Program-made: the position numbers and the translations under genes
Shown: positions 10,726 through 23,047 of the stretch, one piece after another
Layout: each line of letters begins with the position of its first letter
Numbering within the stretch: position 1 is the first letter of the stretch
Origin: Gyrodactylus bullatarudis
Lineage: Eukaryota > Platyhelminthes > Monogenea > Gyrodactylidea > Gyrodactylidae
Direction of reading: 5' to 3'
Length of the DNA stretch: 64,000 nt
Assembly (NCBI GenBank): GCA_012064415.1
Contig: SSNU01000364.1
Location: forward strand, 1 to 64,000
The notes under the pieces: generated by a model
What the model was told of the DNA's origin: nothing
Databases searched by the model: none
The model's input: only the letters and a program-made list of their open reading frames with translations

Positions 10726-11042
10726 ACCCATCAATGAACTCAACTAACAAATTTGGCAATCCTTCCCCAAGTCTATTTCAAAAGTTCATGAAAAATTCTT
10801 AAAAGAATCAAAGCTATATTTCATGAGAGCCCTGGAAATAATCTCTATGCTTGACTGGTTCATGAAATCAATGATTTTCACTCATCAATAACCTCAACTA
10901 ATGGATGTGGATATTCTTGGCCAAGTCGATCTTAAAAACTTGTGGAATTTCCAATCCTCTATTCAAGAAATATTTCTGTTGCTAATTTTAGTTTTTACGA
11001 GATTGCCCTGGAGATTATCTTGATGCTTGACTGGTATCCTGA
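10726..11042 (+). repeat. Two-copy tandem duplication, about 155 bp unit
   Basis: Unit 1 (about 10726-10870) and unit 2 (about 10877-11042) share CACYCATCAATRA-CTCAACTAA, a CCAAGTC block, GAGNNNGCCCTGGARATWATCT and ATGCTTGACTGGT near their ends. The copies are diverged, so the duplication is old. It ends about 150 bp before the ATG of paralogue 2. Confidence 0.6.
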
Positions 11043-11192
11043 AATCTTTGAATTTTTTTTTCATATTTAATAGAGCTTGAAAAATTTCAACTGAATATAA
11101 ATTTATTTCAATTTATAAATTTTCCGATTCTAAGTTAGTTGCAAATTCTTACATAATATAAAATAATTCTCATATTCATTTCAGTAAACGAG

Positions 11193-12208
11193 ATGAATTT
11201 CGAAAAACCCGGTGAGTTGATTATTTTTGTTAATTTCGATAAACCCCAATTATTGAAGTTTGATTGCAGTAAAAAGAGTAGACGTATTGAAGTAGGCTGT
11301 TTCAAGTTAGGCGAATTATAATACCTAGCTCATGGATAACAATACGGCCGATAATAATATGAGTTACTGAGTTCTTTTACAGGATTTACTTGCCAGATTA
11401 AAATTAAATTTTATCAAGAAAAGACATAGAGTTCTTGTAAATTTTTTTTTCTTCTCAAAAACAATTGATGCCAATACAGAACATGAAAAGGTTCTAGAAA
11501 ACCTCAAAAGTGAGCATTTTTTAACAACTTTGATTAAAAAGTCTTGAATATTTTTGGATTAATTAGAAAACATTCCTGACTATGAAGATTTCAATAAGAA
11601 TCCAGATGAATTTGTGAAAAAAATTCTCAATTTCGAACAGAAAGAGTTTGAAAAGGTCTTCTGCCGAGTATGTCCAGGGAGTGAAGCGCTCAAAATTGAA
11701 CCATTTGGAAGAGCAAATTGCTAACGGTAACTCCCAAAAGGTAAACTCAAAGGATGATCAATCAGATGAGAAGGAGGAAGCCTCCTGGATGTCAAGGACA
11801 ATAAAAATGGCGAAATTTTGTACTTATGAAATAATCAAGTATGGTACGGTTTTTGTTGTTTCAAGAGCAGGTCCGGTATCAGCTACCGTATTCCTCTTGG
11901 CAAGATTGGTCAGATTGGACTCAACATTAAGAGATGTTCTAGGAGTTGATTCTTCAGCGGGGGAATTAATCGAAGATGTCGTTGTTCAACATCTCAAGGA
12001 GCGTGGAATTGTAAACAAGGATTTCAAAATCGATTTCGTTTCCAAATATAACAGTTTTCGGGATATCAATAGTTTCCATAAGAAATATTTGGGAAAAAAA
12101 CTCGGTAAAAATATGAATTTGGAAGAATTTTTGGGTATTCGCGATTATATAGAATCCGTTCAAAATGTTTCTTATTTCAAATTTTGGTTGATGATGTTAA
12201 CTAAATAA
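11193..12208 (+). pseudogene. Orphan protein with hydrophobic hairpin, paralogue 2 (frame-disrupted or with extra intron)
   Basis: Exon 1 11193-11211 (ATG + 16 nt, 19 nt, phase 1), exon 2 11480-11509 (30 nt), exon 3 from 11567. Exon sizes, phases and splice positions match paralogue 1. Exon 3 starts NIPDYEDF and keeps KILNFEQ, but this frame meets TAA at 11722. The rest of the homology (AKFCTYEIIKYG, ATVFLLARLVRLD, LGVDSS) is in the +1 frame, open to the TAA at 12206-12208. Either one base was lost or gained near 11660-11690, or a weak 85-bp intron (11656-11740) restores the frame. The hydrophobic core is the best kept part. Function unknown; called a pseudogene with reserve. Confidence 0.5.
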
Positions 12209-14289
12209 CCATCTTTTGTATTTAGCAATCTTAAATATTGTATCTGTTGAGAAAAAAACATTTCAGATCAGAAATTGGAAAAATAAAATAATTTATTCCT
12301 AATAATATTGGTTAAGAATGAATTTTAAATTGACAATTGAGATAGATTTTACGGATTATCGATTGATAGCCTGGATAAGAATCTGATTGGGCTTCTCGGG
12401 AGAATTCGAATGAGGTACAAAACTTATGGTCCAAAACCTATTTGTGTACTAGATACAATTAAAACATAAAATTCTGTCTCAGCCATTTTTCTCATGAAAG
12501 AGGCTAAATTTTTTTCTAATATTTTTTTCTCAAACTTGTATTATTATTCAAATATACTTGTAAGTAGATACATGAATAATATTAACAAATAAAGATTCTG
12601 TTTCATTATTGCATCTCTGAAGATTGAAAATATTCTGATTTGAGCTCTACTTTCAAATGAGCATTCATCTTTCTTACAGTAAAATGATCAAGATTGATTC
12701 ATTCACTTCTGTTATGGAAAATATCTGTTTAAAATGAATATGAAACGCAACGTATCTGTTGAAAGGGTGAATAATTGCATTTTCATTATTTCGAATAATT
12801 GATTTCACCATCGCCTTCAATCCGATTTATATTTTTTCTAATGTAATAAGATTTTAACTTTTGCCTAAATTAAGTACTCCAAATAGCCCCCTCCCTCAGC
12901 CAATATACAATAAAGAAATTATAGATTTTATTCTTAATCAAAAGTATATTTATCCCAAATGTTCACAATGGAAAATCACTTAGATTTTTAATTCACATAC
13001 GCCTAAATCAAACACATACCCCTACCATTCCGGATAAGGGAGCAGTGACTTTTATTCTCAAGGCTAACAAAACTTTTAATGTCCCTTTCTTTCTTTAGTG
13101 TCGGTTAAAACTGTGACAATAATCAATTGACATGTGACAACTGATATGCACAATTTGAAATAAAACAGGGGGGAGAGTAATGTCGAATTGTACTCCTAAT
13201 GGATTTGGACCAAAGTAATACATCTTCTGGAGAGAGATAGAGAAGCCAAAAGGGGTCTTTAGTCAGTCTCATTGTTAATCTTAATCTTAACTGGTGATAA
13301 AAAATACATTTTTGGCAGCGAAAAAATTATGAGAAAGAAACGCAAAGAAAGACTTTGCATAACATATAGACGAGTAATTTATAGGGCCTCAAAAAGTCCT
13401 AAAAAGTCTATTTTTTCCTATGGATACTGTGGCTCCGAGGATTAATAAAATGTTTAAAAAAATTATTTATCCAGATCAAAGATAAAGTCTTAGATCGGTC
13501 TTATTTTCATGATAAATTCTTAAAAAGTTTAGGGTCCAAAGTTTTAGGTCTTAAAACGCACGAGTGTAGCACGAGTTTGATGATTGATAGAGATAAGATC
13601 TTTGCTTACTCTAGGAGATTAAGAAATTTCCTATCGTGTGAGAGTGGTAAGCGAAGTATTTTCTAAGAATTGAATGAATAATAATGAGTCGCTAAAATTA
13701 CGTGTTATCACTGTGGGACTTTAAGGGTTAATATGAGATGAAGGGCAGTTCTGGCTTAGTGGTTAGAAGTGTTTTGTCTCACAATGTTGAAGAATCCATG
13801 CTGTTATACTGGTGTACTGACTCGTCTACATCTGCCTCCGTGAGTTGAATATTCTCATATAGAATTGATACCTACGGAGTTCTTAAGACATAGTGATATC
13901 CTTTGACCAAACTTAATTGTTGCTTCAAACTCTTTTATTTCAGTTCATGTTTTTGAAGACCTCCACTAATATTGGGAAATAATAAATGAAATTAAAGCTT
14001 AGTTCTGCCTCACTTTGACTATGTTTCGCCTCTTACCTCAAGCATTACATATAAAAGTTCTATAGAGCTGGAATAAATCCAATATAGATTCCTAAAATCC
14101 ATCTACCCTTGTCTCTATCCATATAATGATCTCATAATATCATCTGGCTTTTCCCCATTGTGGGTCAGGAGGCTGGCTTTTGGGGTAAAATTTTTTCTAA
14201 AATTTTTCTCTAAAATTAATAAAGGCTATAATCTCAGGAAGTCCTGTTATGAAGAAAACTAAACACTTAAAACTTTTAGAAAAATAATT
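12209..14289. other. Intergenic; end of a TTAA element
   Basis: No supported frame. A GTGGGACTTTAAGGG-TTAA end at 13714-13731 resembles other TTAA termini of the window, but its partner was not found. Confidence 0.35.
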
Positions 14290-14395
14290 CTCCCTCCAAG
14301 AATGTGACAATCTTAATGATCTTAAATCTATAATTGCTCATATAAGATCTAGAATTGACTATTCAAAATCCCCTCTTTACCCCCACCTTCATTAA
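14290..14395 (+). pseudogene. Relic of recurring coding family X (C-terminal end)
   Basis: The plus strand encodes CDNLNDLKSII, then HIRSRIDYSKSPLYPHLH and a stop. The same C-terminal pattern (IRSKIDY ... LYPDLH-stop) occurs at 27054, and decayed versions at about 18010 and 30465. Probably the 3' end of an unidentified retroposon or gene family. Confidence 0.4.
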
Positions 14396-15279
14396 TCTTA
14401 TCTCTTTGATCGAATAGTTATTTGAAAATCTCATGAAATTTCAGCATCTGACTTTTCGACTGCTCCTAACTCAAGTAAAGGAAATAGTGAAGTTTGACAA
14501 TTATGAACCTACAGTGCCGATTGTTCAAGGATGAGGTCGAACTTTTATTTTAACCTGTTGTAAACACCTATTTTGTGATAATGTTTATTTTATAAATAAT
14601 GATTTTATTTTGATTTAATAAAATGTATAATTTCAAAGAAAGAAAAATTAAATTAAATTATTCCCTAATCAATACAAAAATTCATCTTGGATTTTTATCA
14701 GAGAGTTGGCTATTTTTGTTACATTTCTCTCTTCCAATTTTCCTCGCAAACAATTAGCAATTTATTTACATCATTGTATATCTAATCTTTAATGATAAAC
14801 ATTTATTTATTGTACTACGGTTATAATTACCTAAAAGTAGGTTCAAGTAGATTTTATTCTATTCTAATTAAAAGACTTGATTGTACAATGTACATTCACA
14901 TACACAGTTGTGGAGTAAAAAAGGATACATTACCTTTGGCTTACACATCATGACAATCGCGTCAACTATGTGTACCTAATACAGATAGTTGGGACTCCTC
15001 TAGTAGGAGATTAGAACACACATTTTCTAATGAGAAATTATCAGTACAAATTAAATTGATATTATTTTGTGTTTTAGCTGGAGACAAGAATTTGGCAACT
15101 AGAGAGAATAATCATTGGATAAATAAACTTTTCAAGAGTCATCTCCAATGGTACAATATGATAAAAATTCACTGATTTTCATTACAAAAAACAATTAATG
15201 AATATTAACCACACTTTACAATAGAGTAGGCCAAATTTTTTAAATATGGCGGTGGGAAAACCTGCTTTTTACAAAATTC
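14396..15279. other. Intergenic, no gene seen
   Basis: AT-rich sequence without a supported frame or clear repeat. Confidence 0.35.
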
Positions 15280-15920
15280 TCAATTTTTTCTTCAAGAAAT
15301 CTTATTTGATCGAAAAGTTTTGGAATCTAGATCATGAGGCCCACTTTTACGATATGAAAAATTAAAAAAAATCTATTTTAAGGAAATTATTTCAAGTTAG
15401 CACCAAATTCCCAATTTGAGTTGAACTTTGAGTTGAAAATTTTTGCTGATTTCAATGTTGATCGATAAGTCAAGAAAACCGATCATCACCATAAAAACTC
15501 TAGACAAATTCGTCATTTTTCAGGGATCTTGAAACAACAAAATTTCATCGATTTTCAAATAGGAAAAATGATCAAAAATATCAAAATATAATTTTCACAT
15601 GATTATGGGGTGATTATCAAAACCAGATTCAGCATATATGATTACTTTTTCTAATTATGATCCTGAAAATCAACTTTTGATCTCTCTCTCACTCTGATAT
15701 CAGCATAATTTTTTAACTCAAATTTCAAAAAAGGGAATTTGGCGCTAATATGAAATATGCTATAATTTCCTTAAAAATAGATTTTTTCAAAATATTTTCC
15801 TTTAAATCCTGAAAGTGGGCCTTGTGATCTGGATTCCAAAGAGAGAATACACTATTTTTACCAAAGGTTAAATATTTTTCACCGGATAGTTTATGGTCCC
15901 ATTTTGACATGTAAAAATCT
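15280..15920. repeat. Fold-back element, family B
   Basis: Inverted arms: TTTTGGAATCTAGATCATGAGGCCCACTTTTA near 15320 and its diverged complement (GAAAGTGGGCCTTGTGATCTGGATTCCAAAG) near 15810-15841. The interior shares GAACTTTGAGTTGAAAATTTTTG with other family B copies. The minus-strand frame at 15725-15937 is only a shadow of this repeat. Confidence 0.55.
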
Positions 15921-16283
15921 TTCCAAAGAAAATTCAATCTGGAAAGATTTTGGCATTTCCACTCTTCGGACGAAAATTTCTATTTCATTTCAGTGATTTG
16001 AGACGTTAGAATACCGACATTCTATATTTTAAGTCATTTTTCCACTTTATAATAGGAAAATTCAATTGGTTCAAATAATAGCAAGTCCTTAGGAACATCC
16101 ATGTCCAAAGTCAAATTATCCGTCTTATCTTAATCAGTATTAAATCGGAAAAACAAAATTTTGAGTTTGAAAAAGTGGAAATAAAATTTTGGAAATTTTC
16201 TATTTTAACTTCTTATCGGCTTATTGCAGAGTGAGAGTTGGAAAATATTTGTGTTCCTGGTTATTGAGTTTTTTTGTAAAAAT

Positions 16284-17026
16284 AGTAAATTACTATCATA
16301 ATTTTGAACCAAGTAGTTCTTCAGGGAGCTGTTCGGCATAGATTGACTATAACGTTGTTCGCTTACTGCCTGACTATGTTGTATTCTGGCTTGTATTGGT
16401 CTATCTGTATAAAAAGAAAAAGGAGAGAAAGGTGAAGTATTTCTTAAAAAATAAAGATTATAAAAATTACAGTGATTGTTATTGTAATCAGAATTATTAG
16501 AGTCATAACTCTGATAATATAAATCATCACTTGAAAGAACATTAAAATTAAGATTAGAATAAAAAACATTTATATTAAAGCAGTTTGAACTCACACAATA
16601 TTTCGAATACATGTCGTATTCTTCTTATGGCGTGAGATTTTTCAAAAAATTTAAGATACTTAAGATTGGTTTAATGTTTTGATTGGATACACAGGGTTAA
16701 AGTAAAGTAAATTTTTTGAAAAATCTCACGCCAGAAGAAGAATACGATATGTATTCGAAATATTGTGTGAGTCCAAACTGCTTTAATCTAAATTTTTTTA
16801 TTCTAATCTTAATTTTAATGTTCTTTTAAGTGATGAATTATATTATCAGAGTTATGACTCTAATAATTCTGATTACAATAACAATCACTGTAATTTTTAT
16901 AATCTTTATTTTTTAAGAAATACTTCACCTTTCTCTCCTTTTTCTTTTTATACAGATAGACCAATAGAAACCAGAATACAACATAGTCAGGCAACAAGCG
17001 AACAACGTTATAGTCAGTAAATTACT
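16284..17026 (-). mobile_element. Fold-back element F1 with 11-bp target duplication
   Basis: The element spans 16295-17015. It is flanked by the 11-bp direct repeat AGTAAATTACT at 16284-16294 and 17016-17026. Two inverted arms of about 309 bp (16345-16653 and 16708-17015) enclose a 54-bp loop. The right arm reaches the duplication, but the left side has a further 50-bp single-copy tail outside the arm. That asymmetry and the long duplication differ from cut-and-paste DNA transposons and suggest an RNA-based insertion. A second, shorter copy is at 31753-32102. No coding capacity; the frame at 16205-16612 is a shadow. Confidence 0.75.
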
Positions 17027-18009
17027 CTTTCAAGGTTACCAGACTTCCATTATATCAGTTCTCCATTCTACCTACAATTCAAATTAACCTTGTGCGCGGG
17101 ATAGTCAGTTGAATCGCCATGTAACGTAGGTTGAATAATCGTTTTAGCATTAGGTAAGGTACAAAACCGAGCAATTTCATCCATGCTAAAATCTTTAACT
17201 TGGAACACTTCAATTTAAGAGTTGGAAACTTCTTGAAAACTAATTTCCAAATTTTATTGAGATTTGAACTCTGTACGTAATAATTAATAGGAAATCAGTG
17301 TGACCATCATACCAACTGTACTCGACCGAGAGAAATTCTATTTTCTTATTTTACAGATAATTTTAAATCTGCCTCGGAATCCACAAATAGTTGAGTCTTT
17401 TAAAATACAGATACAAGTTTATTAAACACACTTTTGCGATTTGTAATAAGAACACTCCTTAAGAAGAAGATCAGTGCTCTAGCCAAATTAAATCTGATTT
17501 GATAAACTATGATGTTGTATTTAACTTAAAATCTATTAAATCTATTTATAATTTTTTTAAAGGAGGAAAATTGTCTTTCCGATTTAATTAGAACTGTCCC
17601 TAATAATTTATTTATAATAGGCCTAATAGATTTCTTTCTCTATTATTTGGGAATGCAATAAGTCTATCAGAGTACAGTGTACTACAATACAGTTAAATAA
17701 TCTAATTTCCATAACGAACAGCCATAATGCAAATCTAAAATGGGAAATTTTTATAATTCTGAATTATTTTTATAACCAAAAGGAAAGATGTAATGCTCAT
17801 CTAATGTTTGTTTATTTATTTTGTAATTACTTACAACTAATGAGAAAATTAATCTTGAATTTATCATTTCTTTCTCAAAAGCACTTTTACTGAGAAGCTA
17901 ACTGATTAGAAGATGAACTATTTTCTACAAAAATCTTAATAAATGACATAATTTGAGCTGCAACACTGTGTTAAAAACGAACGAAAGAATAAACTGTTCC
18001 CTTTTGACT
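17027..18009. other. Intergenic, no gene seen
   Basis: No supported frame. Confidence 0.35.
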
Positions 18010-18095
18010 TGAGGTCTATTATGTGTCTAATTAGGTCTAAGCTTGACTACACAAAATCTCTTTACTCTAATCTTCATTTGACTGAATAAGTCTTC
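18010..18095 (+). pseudogene. Relic of coding family X
   Basis: LRSIMCLIRSKLDYTKSLYSNLH can be read on the plus strand, matching the C-terminal block at 14290-14395 and 26864-27054. The stop is lost. Confidence 0.3.
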
Positions 18096-21000
18096 TGATA
18101 ATTATAATGAGACCTTATATGTTAAACAAAATTTAACCTTGTATCTGTGAGATAAACGTTTGAACTGAAGAATCAACTGATTTCTGTTCCCTGTTCCCTT
18201 TTTGAACAGCTGATATTAAAAAAGGTCGTTGAACCGGATTCTGCTGAAGTGCATTGGGCTGGCGTGCTGCCTGCACTTGCTTGGGGATCAAGATCAGTTT
18301 GAACTTTACTAAAACCTCACATCATCTTGAATTTATTTTTTTTCTATCATATGATTTAATTTCAATATAATTTCAAAAAAACCAACTGAATTTTGTATAT
18401 GCAAATCTTGATATAATCAGTCTAAAATTATCATAAAGAAATGAGCCAGGTAAGAGTGGTAATTGGTCTCAATTTTATAAGATTATAATAATTATTAAAA
18501 TCTTGAGTACTTTGAGTTTATTGTAGAAAAACTTTTTAATTCAAGTTAAATGCAACTTGAGTAGTGATTCATTTAGCTAAAAACAAAGCTTACAAGTGGC
18601 TTTTGTAAGGAGAAGGGTAGAGAATTTGGTCACTTTATTCATTATCGCTGGTCAAATCCCGAAAAGAAATTGATTTGCATGAAAAAATAGGAGGACGAGT
18701 AGAGAAAATCAACTCAATTATGTCCACTTGAAAATTGTAATTATTTTCCTTCTCGTAAATGATGTGACCTTACTTGGAATTTCATTTTTCAATGAGATGA
18801 AATTCACTTTGCAAGAACAGATTGACTTTCTCGTATATACTAAAAAAGAGGGGGGCGGAAGGCGAGTTTATATTTGAGTTTATTCAAGATCCAAACTAAT
18901 TTTTGAGAATCTATTTTAATGAGTTTGTACCTCATGAACATAAATAATACCTCCATTGAATAACTCTTACAGTTGGGCGTTTCAAAATTACCAAAATTGA
19001 ATTCCTGAAATCTACTCCTAATAACCACGCCCGCATAAAAATGACATCATTAGAGGTTCGACTGCGGTTGTGAGTGTCACAGAGCGGATAAAGCATATAA
19101 CTCAACAAGGCTTTTTTCTGAATGATTTTTAAATCCCTAAATAAAACAAGAAAAGTTGCTTTACTTTCGTAAAATTTATCTCCAAGATAATAATATTTTT
19201 CGTCATCATTTTCCCAAGACTAATATTTTTCCATGCATTGCCCTGTTTCCTTAGTGTTACTTGAAGAGAATAATGACACTTGAAAGTTAATCAACTTTAC
19301 TCCCATGATGTAGACCTCCTTCCTTTTTATGAAAGATGCAATTTCCCTTGGGATAAGCAATAATAATCATGAGATATAATAAGCATTTAAATAGGTTAGT
19401 TATTGGCATAGCTACCACTTGTGAAGAGGTGTTTAAGCACAGAAAACATGTAGGTTATCTCATTTGTGTTTATCCTCATTGCCAGTTATCAATTACATCA
19501 TTTTGATGATTTCATTCATCATCAGGGTAGGTTGTCTTTTTATTATCCTTAGTGGGCTTTTACGACTTTTAGATTGGCTTCAATAATCCTATTGTTATTA
19601 CAAGCCGGAGTATAAGAAAATGGTAAAATGCGTGATCATATCTATGGCCTCTTAATAACAAAATATTTTAATAGTTTTTTACCTAGGTATGGCCACTAGA
19701 GGCAAATTTTTCAATTCTAATATGCTACAGTTTATTCTCGAAATGCATATTCTATTTGAAGTGACATTAAAATGTTTTAAACTATCATTTTTTCTGCTAT
19801 TTTATCAGGGTTCAAAGTTATAAGGTCTCAAAATGTATTATTTTATAGTTAAGGTATTAAAGGTATACTTTATTCATATCGATGAACTCAATCCTCATTT
19901 TTTAAAGGTAGATTTTCATTTTTTAACGATTTGCTAAGCTCAAATGTTTCATTTTAATTTCAACATTAATTGTTTTTTCGAGTTTTTATTCGGTTTACTT
20001 GTAAGTAAATTATAAAAATTTTTATTTTCGTTTGTGTAAGACAGAACATTGCCTCCAAACGTGTGATCAGTGATTCTAGTAACATATCAAAAATAGCATT
20101 TTGACCGCCCTACTTACTACTAATAAAAAATTTTAAGTCATTGAACAAGTTCACAGACAAGGATCTATTGAGAATTTAGTCTTATCAGAGGTAAGCGACA
20201 AATTATGAAATAAAAACGGCCGTATTTTTCCTTGTTCTGTCTATTTTAATTTAATCTAGTAGGTTAATTTAAATTTGCCGATTAAAATCAACTTTTTCAT
20301 CCTTCTCCTCCCGATAAATATACAAATACGCATGTAAAAGGTCAGATAACTTCAAATCATGCCAACAGATATTTTCTCCTTTATCTCTTCAAAGCCATGT
20401 ATGCGTTGGATTTAAAAAGCCCAAAACTAATAAATTTGAAATTTCACTCTTCATTCCCAGTATACAGTATTGAAATGGACAACAATGCTTTTTTTCTCCA
20501 AATTATCTCTCCTCTTCCCTCCAATTTGAATTAGTTTAAATAAAAAGATGAAAGTTGAAAATGTATATGGGTTTTTTCCCAAAAGTATCATCCCAGTCTA
20601 TGTCCCTCACCCCCTTTCTAAGATTTTCAAAAATGTACACGTGCAACATTTTCTCTTCAAATTTGAATAATAAATAAATAATTTCTTTCTAAATTGTCCT
20701 TTAGATTTTTGAATGGCATTTCAAATCAGTCGACTAGAGAGAGATAAATACAAATCATTGCAACAATATCTTCCCTGGGAGAAATTACCTTCATGTGGTT
20801 AAAAATTTTTAAAATGTACATTTTTATTGTAAAATAATGAAAGGCTTCATAAATGTAAATTATTATGTTATTACTTTTTTGTAATTCAGTTGAGTTTTGT
20901 TTATCAAACTTGAAGGTTCATCCTGACGACAATACTTCAATCAAAAAGTACATCTTTAAAAGAGAACAAACTGTAATTACTCTCTAATGAAGAAAACAAT

Positions 21001-21596
21001 AAATTAATCATACAGGTTTCTATACCTTACCATATTATAATACTTGCAAGTAGAAATTAATGCCTCGACTCTGATTGGTTGAAATTTTATTTCACTCATA
21101 GTAATAGCAGTCCATTGAAAAATTTTCATTATGTTAAAAAAAAGATTAACATGATCCAGAACGAATCCTATTCAATGCATAGCTAAAAATTTGTTTATAA
21201 TAAAATCTAATTTATATCTTAAATTCTCTGAAGCGAATTATCATGAAATCAATTCCCTTTCAAATGAAACTTTCCATAATGAATAAATAAATAATGTTCA
21301 TACAGGTGAACATTTAAACAGTGCTCAAATAAATAAATATACAATCCCTCAGGGGCTAATCTCTACTCCTCACTATGGGAAAAGTTGAGTTTAAAATTCT
21401 AATTCTATTCTCATTTAACATGAATGAGCACTATTTCTTCACTATTCTCTCCTCTCTCGTCTCTCTTATCTGTATCAAGATTTGTGTACACAAGTTAATA
21501 TAATTTATAGTGAGGACTGAATTATTCAATCGAGCAATCTGAATCTGAGATTATAAACAACATGAGAAGGGGATCCCTCTCACATAAAGCTAATTG
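18096..21596. other. Intergenic, no gene seen
   Basis: AT-rich with dispersed repeat traces. A block around 19890-19960 (AAGGTAGATTTTCATTTTTTAACGATTTGCTAAGCTCAAA) is the diverged reverse complement of one at 33950-34010. Confidence 0.35.
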
Positions 21597-22124
21597 ATAT
21601 CAAGTTGGGAATCTATGATTTTTACGAAAAAACTCAGTTTTTTCATCAAAAATTCCAATATATATAGAAGATTTTTTGGAATCCTACTCATATTTACCAC
21701 TTGAAGAAATCAATTATTTTTATGAAAAATATAGTCATTTTTCAAATTTCGATTTGGCGCAAAAATCCCATTTTTTCGAACTTTGAACTCAGAATTTTTA
21801 TTGATTTGAATGTGGAACTTTGGCAAAAGTTGTTTTTTAGGATCAGAATAAGACAAGAAAGCCGAATATGCTTAATCTATTCTTATGCATAACACCTCAG
21901 TATCGTTTGGGAGCTGAATTTCGATTCTTTAATCATTTTCACTACTCGAAAATCAATGAATTTGAAAACAATTCATGGAATAATTTTTTTGTAGAATTAT
22001 TTTCTTCAATTGGTAAAATTGTGCAACATGAGTAGGATTCCAAAAAAATCTTTTATATATTCAAATTTTTGTTGAAAAAAACCGAGTTTTTCGTAAAAAA
22101 CATAGATTCCTAACTTCATATGAA
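21597..22124. repeat. Fold-back element, family B, best copy
   Basis: Inverted arms of about 95 bp: 21597-21693 (GGGAATCTATGATTTTTACG ... TTTTTTGGAATCCTACTCAT) and 22027-22124. The centre carries CGTTTGGGAGCTGAATTTCGATT. Related pieces lie at 7740-7945, 15280-15920, 35090-35260, 35572-35945 and 50580-50980. No clear target duplication was found. Confidence 0.65.
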
Positions 22125-22299
22125 CCAACTTTAGGATAGTAAGGAATTCGATGGTCACTATTTCAACTAAAAAAACCTAATTTACAAATTTTAAATGATG
22201 AAAAATCTTAGTTATGATGTTAGGAGAAAACTGAAAAATCTCCTCGATCAACGTTATGACAATTGTATTTAAAACTCAGAGACTGTTCAGTTTAATCCA

Positions 22300-22515
22300 T
22301 AAGGATCTACTCGACCCAGTAAAAAAACTCTATTGATCTACAAATTTCACTGCTTCGTATATAGGACGTACAATTAGGAAATTGTTAACAAGATGAATAA
22401 TAAAAGAATTATTCATTTAATCTTCAACTACCATGGCCTATGTGAGCTTTTACACCTTTTTCTCTTCACTGTTGCTATTTATTGAAGAGTTTTTGGTGTT
22501 TTTTCACCTTAGATA
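22300..22515 (+). mobile_element. Penelope-like element relic, 3' end
   Basis: TCTACAAATTTCACTGC and TATATAGGACGTACAATTAGGAAATTGTTAACAAG are a decayed GIY-YIG core (Y-K-F-x-C ... Y-I-G-R-T-I-R-K-L-L-T). It is followed by the same tail (CTACCATGGCCTATGTGAGC, TTTTTGGTGTTTTTTCACC) as at 3350-3430. It lies tail-to-tail with the next copy. Confidence 0.55.
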
Positions 22516-22734
22516 ATATTCTAATTTCCATTCATGATTCTTATATTCTTTAACTTATACTATTTCTTTGTAAATTGTAAATTATTATTTTTCATTCAAA
22601 CTTTAATTTTATCATTTTCAAGAAGAGACCACTAATGATCCTATGAGAAATGCGCATTTGGTTATAAATATATTTTTTCACATATTTCTAAATAAAAGAT
22701 GAAGAAAATTAGAAGCTGAAAAATACCAAAACTC

Positions 22735-23047
22735 TGCAATACTTTGCGTAAATACAGAGAAAAGTGAAAAAGCTCATAAAAGTGAAAGGCTCTAAAGGTT
22801 ATATGAATAGGTTCTTTGAACCCATGCATCTATATTGTCATCACTCGAGTTTTTGTGAAAAAGCATGTTTCTCTTGTTTGATAAGTCTAGCTACTGCAGT
22901 GTCCTTATTGAGATGATAATTTAATCTTGTAGACAGCTTCCCAATTGTTCTATCTATGTAAAAAGCACCACAGTCACATTGGAATTTATAAATTAGTAGA
23001 GTCTTCCCTTCCGGTTTGAGTAAATCTTTATGAATCAAACCAAACAT
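22735..23047 (-). pseudogene. Penelope-like element GIY-YIG endonuclease fragment and 3' tail
   Basis: A minus-strand frame of 68 residues (23047-22841) starts MFGLIHKDLL and contains LIYKFQCDCGAFYIDRTIGK followed by LSTRLNYHL. This is the GIY-YIG endonuclease pattern with the CxC pair and YIGRT block of Penelope-like elements; the glycine of YIGRT is Asp here. A domain of this kind nicks DNA for retrotransposition. The frame ends after FSQKLE at a TGA. The tail from 22840 to 22735 matches the 3' tail of the copies at 3290-3430 and 22390-22515 in inverted orientation. The reverse transcriptase is missing. Confidence 0.65.

Noticed and set aside
16205..16612. 135-residue minus-strand frame
   Set aside because: Lies within the fold-back arm of F1; Asn/Tyr-rich low-complexity translation of repeat DNA.
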